DNA of 45,917 bases from a virus. The stretch is taken from IMG/VR virus record IMGVR_UViG_3300030687_000029, positions 1-45,917 of that record; one strand, written 5' to 3'. The translations under genes and the position numbers were made by a program. Below the pieces are notes generated by a model that searched no databases, was not told the DNA's origin, and saw nothing but the letters and a program-made list of their open reading frames with translations. Shown in pieces: positions 39,787-45,917 of the stretch (its first letter is position 1; each line of letters opens with the position of its first letter).

Positions 39787-39901
39787 AAATACCTTCAGGT
39801 TCGTCTAAGTATGTGGGTTCAAGCCAAAATGGCGTGGGTGGACCGAGTGGGGCAGACGGTGTGTATTTCCACCGCTCCGGTGTGTCAAATGTGTGTGGCA
39901 C
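39743..39901 (-). CDS. Small protein overlapping the terminase start (52 aa), GTG start
   Basis: Begins (GTG)PHTFDTPERWKYTPSAPL; Pro-rich, then an acidic/Tyr segment and a basic end. GAGGGG lies just upstream and is part of dispersed element H. Protein-like composition over its whole length, but no family. It may simply help translation of the terminase gene. Confidence 0.45.
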   Translation of the reverse strand: MPHTFDTPERWKYTPSAPLGPPTPFWLEPTYLDEPEGIYAGRGKCSGKTKRA

Positions 39902-39903
39902 GC

Positions 39904-39919
39904 TGCCCCTCAAAGGTTC
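39904..39919 (-). repeat. Dispersed 16-bp element, copy H
   Basis: TGCCCCTCAAAGGTTC on the plus strand, between tRNA-Asn and the 52-aa gene. Its GAGGGG end (minus strand) doubles as that gene's ribosome site. Confidence 0.6.
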
Positions 39920-39926
39920 ATGTATT

Positions 39927-40002
39927 TGGCTGGCTCTCTTGGATTCGAACCAAGAACGACGCGGTTAACAGCCGCGCACTCTGCCGTTTGAGCTAAGAGC
40001 CA
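39927..40002 (-). tRNA. tRNA-Asn (GTT), CCA encoded
   Basis: 76 nt on the minus strand: acceptor TGGCTCT/AGAGCCA, D-arm, anticodon loop CTGTTAA (anticodon GTT), TTCGAATC T-loop, discriminator G and an encoded CCA end. All arms close. Phages often use encoded-CCA tRNAs to supply a host codon. Confidence 0.93.
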
Positions 40003-40216
40003 ATAAAAAAGTTAGATGTGTGACGGGTTCTGTTTTTAGACAAGATGCCGTCTATACAGTGAAGTTTTAGGAAGCAATATCCCGGACCCGTCGTCAGGAT
40101 AAAGCTGCTCTTGTCTAAATCACTAGGGATCAACTGGTCGTCGCTTGCGCGGTGTGACTTCTCTCGACCGAAGTCGAACGATGCAGTTTCTTAGGGTCTA
40201 GCCCCGGCGTCTGGTG
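40003..40216 (-). ncRNA. Candidate structured RNA next to tRNA-Asn
   Basis: No gene fits. On the minus strand: a perfect 10-bp helix TTTAGACAAG/CTTGTCTAAA (40110-40119/40035-40044), a 7-bp GACGGGT/ACCCGTC helix (40086-40092/40022-40028) that overlaps and competes with it, and a stable TCGAC-TTCG-GTCGA hairpin (40164-40177). A T6 run lies at 40004-40009 before the tRNA. The 71-nt closed part resembles a tRNA-like outline but lacks a T-loop. A processed leader or an attenuator are both possible. Confidence 0.5.
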
Positions 40217-40504
40217 TTACGCGACAGACTTGGCGATGAGATCGTTCACGTTGTCGAAGATGGTGTCGTTCGGCGCGAACTTATGCAGGCCATGTTTGCC
40301 GGTGATGGTCACGATGAGAAACTGTGAGCCATCATAGGTGTAGCTGAAGTCGATGTTCTCGGCCGTGAAGGAGCCGACGAGTACACCGAGTTGCTTGTTG
40401 CTGAGTTCAGTGTTCGATTCGAGCGCGGCCAGTAGTCGAGTGGACTCCTGGGTCGTCACGGCGAACTTTGCTGAGTCAGGGGAGACGTAGATGGGCGCGC
40501 CCAT
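40217..40504 (-). CDS. Small virion-region protein (95 aa)
   Basis: Begins MGAPIYVSPDSAKFAVTTQE; beta-rich, then a helix. Its ATG overlaps the upstream gene's stop. No family recognised; lies between the tail-fibre genes and the tRNA. Confidence 0.5.
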   Translation of the reverse strand: MGAPIYVSPDSAKFAVTTQESTRLLAALESNTELSNKQLGVLVGSFTAENIDFSYTYDGSQFLIVTITGKHGLHKFAPNDTIFDNVNDLIAKSVA

Positions 40505-40917
40505 TATGCAGCCACCGAGGGGATGTTCAGGATGGCCACAACGGCGTTGATGATTGATTGGACGGTGTTGGAGTCAGCCGAGTAGCCGAGCGACTTGAGG
40601 TTGGCCAGGACAGCCTGGGAGACGATGGTGAGAACGTCCGCAGACTTCTGGAGGCCGGTGAGTCCAGCGGGGATGAGCTTGGACTTGGCTTCAACTTCGA
40701 TGACCGTGTTCTGAACGACGGCGGTGATGTTGATCGCGACCGAGGTGCCAGCCTTGATAGCGGCAGAGTCGGCGGGGAAGATCAGTTCAGCCAGGGTGGC
40801 CGCTTCGGGCAGATACTTCGCGACTAATGCGAGGCCCTTATCGGCATCGCGACCTGCAATTTCGAGGACGGAGAGAAGCTTCTTGCCGTCTTTTTCGAAT
40901 GTGGATATGATAGACAT
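40504..40917 (-). CDS. Small helical virion-region protein (137 aa)
   Basis: From ATG 40917: MSIISTFEKDGKKLLSVLEI, Ala/Leu-rich helices, ending AVVAILNIPSVAA. AAAGGC lies upstream. A longer in-frame start to 41142 would overlap the next gene and adds an odd Pro-rich lead, so it is rejected. Function unknown. Confidence 0.5.
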   Translation of the reverse strand: MSIISTFEKDGKKLLSVLEIAGRDADKGLALVAKYLPEAATLAELIFPADSAAIKAGTSVAINITAVVQNTVIEVEAKSKLIPAGLTGLQKSADVLTIVSQAVLANLKSLGYSADSNTVQSIINAVVAILNIPSVAA

Positions 40918-40918
40918 T

Positions 40919-41200
40919 TTATTTGCCTTTGACAACGGTTGCGTCGGGTTGATTGGTGCTGGTTGACTCAAGAGCGGTTGTGCGAGTGGTTGAGGGGTCA
41001 ACGTAGACAGTGGGGTGAAATCGGTCGCGAAAGTTCGCCGCCCCTGATTGAAAGAGATTGTAGGCCCAGGTACGCCAATATCCGCTGGGTGGGTTTGAAC
41101 CCAGAGGCGGCTGAGTTCCAGCGGCGAGAACATAGAGTACACCTAAAGACACAATCACTGTTGTCTTATGTATGATGAGATAGGCGATGAGTGTGTGCAT
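40919..41200 (-). CDS. Small membrane-anchored protein (93 aa)
   Basis: MHTLIAYLIIHKTTVIVSLG begins with one hydrophobic span, followed by a Pro/Thr/Ser-rich polar domain (TTALESTSTNQPDATV). It sits between TerS and tail-associated genes; a role in the envelope or in lysis is possible, not shown. Confidence 0.5.
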   Translation of the reverse strand: MHTLIAYLIIHKTTVIVSLGVLYVLAAGTQPPLGSNPPSGYWRTWAYNLFQSGAANFRDRFHPTVYVDPSTTRTTALESTSTNQPDATVVKGK

Positions 41201-41201
41201 G

Positions 41202-41591
41202 TTAGCCCTGGATGTCGTTTATCGCGTCGTACTGATCGGCAACTGGCGTCTTGGGCTTGGAGAAACCTGAGACGCGCTCGTAGGCTGTCAGAGCTTGCAG
41301 TTTGATGCGAGACTCTTCGGCGTTGTTGTAGATGTCGATGTACATGGCGCGAAGTTCTTCGGATGTGGGTAACTTAGCGACGGGCTTGGGTTGTATATGG
41401 TCGCGGATGAGCCCGGCAACTGATGGGTGGGCTATGACGGTGAGGCCGTAGGATCGAGCTTGCGCGGGGTCTTTGATGTCATAGTTTTCCAACACAGCCT
41501 GAGTTAGATCTTGGTTGATCGCGAAGGAGTCCAGAAAACCCTGTTGTTTGTGGGTTAGCAGAGGATAGCGCGCATCTTGTTTGTAACTCAT
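41202..41591 (-). CDS. terS: Terminase small subunit-like protein
   Basis: 129 aa. LTHKQQGFLDSFAINQDLTQAV near residues 12-33 and a following HPSVAGLIRDHI match the N-terminal helix-turn-helix of TerS proteins, which bind the packaging site and load TerL. A helical C-terminal part fits oligomerisation. Its distance from terL is unusual but compatible with a late operon. No separate start site conflict. Confidence 0.7.
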   Translation of the reverse strand: MSYKQDARYPLLTHKQQGFLDSFAINQDLTQAVLENYDIKDPAQARSYGLTVIAHPSVAGLIRDHIQPKPVAKLPTSEELRAMYIDIYNNAEESRIKLQALTAYERVSGFSKPKTPVADQYDAINDIQG

Positions 41592-41791
41592 TTTGAGAGG
41601 CCCGTTGCGAGTAGGGATTTGCCGACTGAGGGAAATCGCTTCTTGACTGCGGCCACGATTGCCGCCGGGTTCTTCGCGAATTTGCGTTCGCGGAGCGCGT
41701 CTTCGGCGTGCGACTTATCAGGAATGGGAAACGAGTTGCCCGGGCCAGCGTGAGGCGCGGCCTTGCGTTGTGCTGCGTCGAGTTTGGCCAT
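41588..41791 (-). CDS. Small basic protein (67 aa), DUF6582-like
   Basis: MAKLDAAQRKAAPHAGPGNS then SFPIPDKSHAEDALRERKFA, a pattern shared by small phage proteins near terminase genes. ATGA coupling to TerS. Function unknown. Confidence 0.6.
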   Translation of the reverse strand: MAKLDAAQRKAAPHAGPGNSFPIPDKSHAEDALRERKFAKNPAAIVAAVKKRFPSVGKSLLATGLSK

Positions 41792-41797
41792 AAGTCC

Positions 41798-43900
41798 TTA
41801 GAGTTGGCAAGCGTATTCTAACGTGATGGAGGTCACGCCGGATACGGTTTGCGTATTGACGATGGTGAAGTGGGCAGTCGTGGTTGAGTTGCTGAAGAGT
41901 CCGTAGTATGCGACCCCACCAGATTGCTGAAGGGTGCAAAAGGGAGCGGCCGCTAGACTGGAGGCGAAGTTCAACGTGCCCAGTACCTCCGAGGTAGTGG
42001 CAGATGCGTTGGTGATGGTAATGAAGCCACGCGATTGTGTTGAGCCAGCAGTGACGGAGCAAGAGGTGACACCGGTGCCAGCTGCGCAGGTAGGCAGGGA
42101 ACCATTTGAAGTTAGGATCGGTCCCTTGAATGTTCCTGTGCCTTCGAAGTCGCCGGAATTGACCTGGGTGACGTTGGCGGTTGTGATGGACGCGATGGCT
42201 AATGTGGTTGTTCCGCCGTTGCGCCCTAAGTCGGGATTGTTACCAATGACGACGAAGTGGCCGGATGTGCCCGTCTTGAGAACTGCGTCTCCGATGATGA
42301 TGGAGCCGCCGCCGCTTATGGGCGTCTGATAGACTGAGGCGCAGGATGAGCACGTCGAGGCTGCGGTCAGGTTGATGTAAGTGTTCTGTTGGCCGTTGTC
42401 GGTTACGTCTACTCCCGCTGTGCCCGCGCCGTTACCTTCGAGATCGGAGTTGATGAAGGTGTTCAGCTTGTTGGATGTGCCAGGATTGACGCCGTTGCCG
42501 GTGGTATTGATGAAAATGCCGTTGCCGGTGAGGTTGTCTTCCGATGTGCCGCCCATAAAGGTCAGGTTGGTAGCGGAAGTCAGATACCATCCGGTGTTGG
42601 AAAGACCCTCGTCGATGGCGTCGATTACTGAGGAATCGGTTGAGTCGATGGTGCCACCGATTGTGTTGCCGCCGAAGATTTTGCCAAAGGCAGGAACGGT
42701 GTGCGAACCAGATTGGATGCCCTGGTAGAAGGCATCGTTCACTGAGCAATGGAGCGACTGGTAGGTGTTCGTGACAGCGCCGTGGACATCGAGGCAGGCG
42801 TTGACCGCGCCCCACATCTTGATTCGGCTGAAGTCGGAGCGGTTGACGAAATCGAGACGGAGGGCGTCAGTTGCGTTGGCCGCGCCGCCATAGATGTAGA
42901 GGTCGCGGATGTCGATGGAATTGATGCCGTTGGAGCCGTAGGAGCCGCTGCCGGTTGTGCCGTTGACATAGAGAACGGCGGCGACGGTTGAGCCCCCGGT
43001 GTACTCAATCTGGGTCATGTTGCCACCCATACCCCAAAGTCCGACGCCGCTATTGGTGATAAGCTGCTGAACGGTCGATTGGATGTGGACGACGCCGAGT
43101 TGCAGCGTGACGGCCGCGGTGGTCGATCCCGCTAGGCCGAGTGCGAACATGTTGGTGGCGCACGTCTGCGTGCCTGAGAAGTTCTGCCCATTGACTAAGG
43201 GGCGACTGTTTGCGATGGCGTAGATGAGCGCGGCATTGATCTTGGCGCACATGTCGGAACCGGCGAACTGATCGGCTTGGACTACTCCGTTGATGGTGTA
43301 GGATGAGATTCCCCAGGGCGAGGGGATGATTAGGTTGCCTTGGAGTGTGCCACCTGTGATGGGAAGAGCCGCAGTAGTTGACGGGGAGTTGGCCGCGCAC
43401 TGAGGTACATATTGGGCGTTGAAGCCTGTGAAGATGGGAGTTGCGGCTGGGCAGTAGGCTCCAGCGGAGTTGCCGATGACGGGCGGCACGAAATTGACCG
43501 GAACCTGGGTACTGAGGTTGATGGTGGAGTTATCGACGAGTCGGTAGGTGACGGTGGGCGCGATTGGGAATCCATTGTCCATCCATGTGAAGGCGTAGGT
43601 CGTGTAGGATTGGGTGCCGCAGATGATCTTATCGTTGCCGGGTAGCACGCCGGTCACAACTTGAGAGGCGTTGGCCGTGAAGGGTGCGGCGTAGGTCTGG
43701 TTCGGCGTGTTGGAGATGGGCAGGTTGTTGTAGTAGGGAACCGCGCCATTGCCGCAGCCGACTATTTGGGCGCGCAGCGTGAGTACGTCGCCGGAGTTCA
43801 GGGTGAAGGAGCCAGTGGCCGTGAAGTTGACGAGGCCGATCTGCGCCATCCCCGGTAGCGAGGAGAGCAGTACTGCGAGGATGGCGAAGATGCGTTTCAT
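41798..43900 (-). CDS. Tail-spike-like beta-helix protein with signal peptide
   Basis: 700 aa from ATG 43900 (AAGGAAAC upstream). A Sec-type signal (MKRIFAILAVLLSSLPGMAQ) precedes a virion-binding-like N-terminal part and a long right-handed beta-helix rich in Asn/Gly/Thr (about 230-560), as in phage polysaccharide lyases and hydrolases. The final beta domain has a Cys pair. It likely recognises and cuts host surface glycan. The longer frame to 44401 is a shadow of the next gene. Confidence 0.75.
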   Translation of the reverse strand: MKRIFAILAVLLSSLPGMAQIGLVNFTATGSFTLNSGDVLTLRAQIVGCGNGAVPYYNNLPISNTPNQTYAAPFTANASQVVTGVLPGNDKIICGTQSYTTYAFTWMDNGFPIAPTVTYRLVDNSTINLSTQVPVNFVPPVIGNSAGAYCPAATPIFTGFNAQYVPQCAANSPSTTAALPITGGTLQGNLIIPSPWGISSYTINGVVQADQFAGSDMCAKINAALIYAIANSRPLVNGQNFSGTQTCATNMFALGLAGSTTAAVTLQLGVVHIQSTVQQLITNSGVGLWGMGGNMTQIEYTGGSTVAAVLYVNGTTGSGSYGSNGINSIDIRDLYIYGGAANATDALRLDFVNRSDFSRIKMWGAVNACLDVHGAVTNTYQSLHCSVNDAFYQGIQSGSHTVPAFGKIFGGNTIGGTIDSTDSSVIDAIDEGLSNTGWYLTSATNLTFMGGTSEDNLTGNGIFINTTGNGVNPGTSNKLNTFINSDLEGNGAGTAGVDVTDNGQQNTYINLTAASTCSSCASVYQTPISGGGSIIIGDAVLKTGTSGHFVVIGNNPDLGRNGGTTTLAIASITTANVTQVNSGDFEGTGTFKGPILTSNGSLPTCAAGTGVTSCSVTAGSTQSRGFITITNASATTSEVLGTLNFASSLAAAPFCTLQQSGGVAYYGLFSNSTTTAHFTIVNTQTVSGVTSITLEYACQL

Positions 43901-43908
43901 GAGTTTCC

Positions 43909-45474
43909 TTAGTTGGTTTGAACGTCGTTGGTGCCGGAATCTGTCACCGGAGTCGTGTGGGTGAAGTTCGCGGCGTCGATTGCATAGACGTTTGAAGTGG
44001 TGACGTAGGAGCAGCCAGAATCCAGGGTGACGCCATAATTCATGTAGCCGGATATGGAATTGGCGCTGATCGTGGATCTGACTAACGAAACCCCTTGTAT
44101 GCCAACGGAGTTGTTGCCGCTGGGCGCTTCGATGATGTTGCCGGTTATGGTGGCGTTGCGAACCGTGTTGAGCGCGATAGCTGCTGTGACTTGATTCAAG
44201 AAGTGATTGCCGACAATGGCAATGTGCGACGAAGTAGAATTGGCAAGCACACCATATGCCTGAGAGCCATTCTGACCAAACTCCATATTGGAGATTGTGA
44301 CGCCGGAACTGCCGGTGACGTTGACGCCAGCTGAGTTGGATGCTGAACCCGCTGCGCTTGTGCCAGACCAGCCGCCATTGATTTCGACGGATGAGCCGCA
44401 AGCCTGCGTCATGCCTGAGAGGACGATGCCCGCTTGAAAGAAGGAATCATTGATCGTGTCGAGGAGATGGATGTCGGAGCACGAGTATGATCCGCCTCCG
44501 CCGAGATACTGGAAATACTCCCCGTAGGTGACAAATGCGGTTTCGAAGTTGTCGATCATGAAGTCGTTCAGCTGGGAGCCGGTGACTAGCAGGCCAACAG
44601 ATTGGACGCCGCTGTAGCCAGGGTAGAGCGTCTGGATAAAGCTGTGTCGGAGGCGAAATGATTCGGCTGAGTAGGTGCCGTTGACTAGGATGCCGTAGAC
44701 CGGGACCGTGGGATTGAAGCCGTTCGAGCCCCACATGCCACCAGAGTTTTCCATGCGACCGGTTCCATATGCGCCTGCGTTGTTGAAGTAGAAGTCGCAA
44801 GCTGAGTCGAAGGACCAAACGTCGTCGACGACCCAACCACCCGCATATTCGATTGAGAGGCCAGCTGCTCCGACGCCAATGCCTGTGCCGCCCTTGCAGG
44901 AGCCAGTTGATACGCCGGTGTCAGCGAGGGTGCGGATGATGGAGAAGGATCGGAATTGATTGAAGGAGACTGGGTTGGATAGACCGCCACCAGCTGAGGC
45001 CGGATTGAGTTCAACAGCGGTTGCAGTTGCGGAGTCGATCACGAGAGCGGAGATTGGTAAGGTCTGAAGGAGTTGGTTGGACGTGGTTCGCGTCCATGCG
45101 CCCGGCGATGATCCAATGATGTTGATGCTGGACTTGTTAATGATGATGGGCGCGGTAATGCGATATTTCTTATTGGCTAGGTTGCAGTTGCCCTGCGGAA
45201 TCGTGAGGGCTTCGAGTGCATTGATGCAGGCTTGAATGGCGGTCGTGTTGTCGGTGCCGACTCCTGCTGCGCCCGTTGCATCGCCTACTGCGCCATAAGA
45301 TTCGACGGTGTAATTGACCGCGGAGGTGCCACCACTTGAACAGGCCGTGAGTGCCCATCCGCCTGTGCCATTGGTCTGCATACATTGACCGGCTGCAACT
45401 GGTGTCGTGGTCTGCGCCTGAACGTAAGAACCTATGAGGGGCAGGAGCGCGAGTAGAAATAGAAGTTTGCGCAT
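43909..45474 (-). CDS. Pectate-lyase-like tail-spike protein with signal peptide
   Basis: 521 aa. Signal MRKLLFLLALLPLIGSYVQA, then a short Thr/Ser/Cys-rich head and, from about residue 60, ESYGAVGDATGAAGVGTDNT, the classic start of Pectate_lyase_3 beta-helix domains, with Gly/Asn-rich turns to the end. It likely degrades host exopolysaccharide. The ATG overlaps the upstream gene's TAA with GAGG 5 nt upstream. Confidence 0.8.
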   Translation of the reverse strand: MRKLLFLLALLPLIGSYVQAQTTTPVAAGQCMQTNGTGGWALTACSSGGTSAVNYTVESYGAVGDATGAAGVGTDNTTAIQACINALEALTIPQGNCNLANKKYRITAPIIINKSSINIIGSSPGAWTRTTSNQLLQTLPISALVIDSATATAVELNPASAGGGLSNPVSFNQFRSFSIIRTLADTGVSTGSCKGGTGIGVGAAGLSIEYAGGWVVDDVWSFDSACDFYFNNAGAYGTGRMENSGGMWGSNGFNPTVPVYGILVNGTYSAESFRLRHSFIQTLYPGYSGVQSVGLLVTGSQLNDFMIDNFETAFVTYGEYFQYLGGGGSYSCSDIHLLDTINDSFFQAGIVLSGMTQACGSSVEINGGWSGTSAAGSASNSAGVNVTGSSGVTISNMEFGQNGSQAYGVLANSTSSHIAIVGNHFLNQVTAAIALNTVRNATITGNIIEAPSGNNSVGIQGVSLVRSTISANSISGYMNYGVTLDSGCSYVTTSNVYAIDAANFTHTTPVTDSGTNDVQTN

Positions 45475-45788
45475 TAGTCCTCTTGGTATAGGACGACTGG
45501 CTGAGTCGCCGGTGTGATGGTGTTGGATGTGCCGTTGTAAATTGTGTAGGTTGCGGTCCAGCCAGTGAGAGCAGCGCCGGTGATTGCGATGGTGGAGACT
45601 ATGAGGCCTGCTGGGAGGCCGGTCGTGAAGAAGACCGCGGTCTTGCGATAGGGTCGGAAGTTGCGTGTCACGGGTGTGGAGAAGGCGACGGTCTGGTCAG
45701 GATTGATCGCTGAGAAGGTGGTGCTGGCCGAGGGATTGAAGATTGCAACGGCGGAACGCTGAAAAGGGAATCGCGTTAGCCCCGGCAT
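45474..45788 (-). CDS. Small virion-type protein (104 aa)
   Basis: Begins MPGLTRFPFQRSAVAIFNPS; beta-rich Thr/Ala/Ile pattern with an Ig-like end (VVLYQED). Its start lies in the terminal repeat, and its ATG overlaps the SGNH hydrolase stop. Together with the hydrolase and the two beta-helix genes it forms a receptor-binding module. Confidence 0.6.
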   Translation of the reverse strand: MPGLTRFPFQRSAVAIFNPSASTTFSAINPDQTVAFSTPVTRNFRPYRKTAVFFTTGLPAGLIVSTIAITGAALTGWTATYTIYNGTSNTITPATQPVVLYQED

Positions 45789-45917
45789 TATTTTCCGCCT
45801 ATGACAGAGAGCAGTTGCGTAGAGATGGCTTGAGCAAAATCAGAATAGCCGGGGCCATTAGGATGCAAAATATGGCCATAAAACAAAAATGGCGCAATGT
45901 TTGCTCTCTCGTATGAG
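45743..45917. repeat. Terminal redundancy, right copy
   Basis: Matches bases 1-175 except position 45870. See the left copy. Confidence 0.95.
45788..45917 (-). CDS. SGNH hydrolase, C-terminal end repeated at the contig end (partial)
   Basis: The last 43 codons of the 46-1278 gene, duplicated here because the contig overlaps itself. One base differs (45870 A versus 128 G), changing Thr384 to Ile, two residues from the catalytic His386. Not a second gene. Confidence 0.85.
   Translation of the reverse strand, partial: SYERANIAPFLFYGHILHPNGPGYSDFAQAISTQLLSVIGGK

Noticed and set aside
40022-40092. Second tRNA (71-nt closed outline)
   Set aside because: The 7-bp end pairing is good, but the T-arm lacks TTC and the anticodon arm does not form.
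41798-44401. Longer 867-aa version of the beta-helix gene
   Set aside because: The first ~165 codons are a shadow of the pectate-lyase-like gene; the signal peptide and ribosome site mark ATG 43900.
1-45917. Integrase, excisionase, CI-like repressor, CRISPR array or insertion sequence
   Set aside because: None of the genes shows tyrosine or serine recombinase motifs or a clear helix-turn-helix repressor; no CRISPR spacing or transposase was found.

Overview
The window is a nearly complete tailed-phage genome of the short-tailed (podovirus-like) type. The last 175 bases (45743-45917) repeat the first 175 with one mismatch, so the contig closes into a circular map of about 45.74 kb. Evidence for a phage: a large terminase, a portal, an N4-gp56-type major capsid protein, two long ejection-type proteins, a GH108-type lysozyme, a family A DNA polymerase, and dense arrays of tiny overlapping early genes. 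The host cannot be read directly. The Sec-type signal peptides ending in Ala-Gln on several structural genes and a Tyr/Pro/Gly-rich exported protein resemble those of soil Acidobacteriota; this is only an inference.

Layout. (1) 5800 to 2637, minus strand: about 14 mostly tiny early genes, overlapping and strongly SD-driven. (2) 5801-6289: a divergent control region with sigma70-like promoters, four 20-bp repeats, a 14-bp palindrome and an inverted pair of a genome-wide 16-bp element. (3) 6290 to 20680, plus strand: small early genes, then a promoter-driven, highly structured ~400-nt non-coding stretch (8130-8530), then replication and nucleotide genes. These include a RecB/Cas4-like nuclease, a primase-like protein, a Sak4-like RecA ATPase, an SSB-like protein, a metallophosphoesterase, a deoxyribosyltransferase-like protein, a dATP/dGTP diphosphohydrolase-like protein, a ClpP-like protease, a RepA-like ATPase and a UDG-like/PolA fusion. 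(4) 45788 down to 20641 plus 1609-46 across the circle junction, minus strand: late genes. These run from tail-spike or depolymerase proteins through small terminase, tRNA-Asn, large terminase, portal, scaffold, capsid and tail proteins to ejection proteins, a holin-like protein and endolysin.

The most notable features are: (a) a self-splicing group I intron carrying a LAGLIDADG endonuclease that splits the major capsid gene, with P1, P3, P7, P8, P9 and P10 all traceable and an apparent terminal A instead of G; (b) the structured RNA at 8130-8530 with mutually exclusive long helices; (c) a second structured intergenic RNA next to tRNA-Asn; (d) a dispersed asymmetric 16-bp element found only between genes, reminiscent of stoperators; (e) three consecutive tail-spike or hydrolase genes with N-terminal secretion signals. 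I found no integrase or recognisable repressor, so the lifestyle is probably lytic, though the operator-like repeats leave this open.
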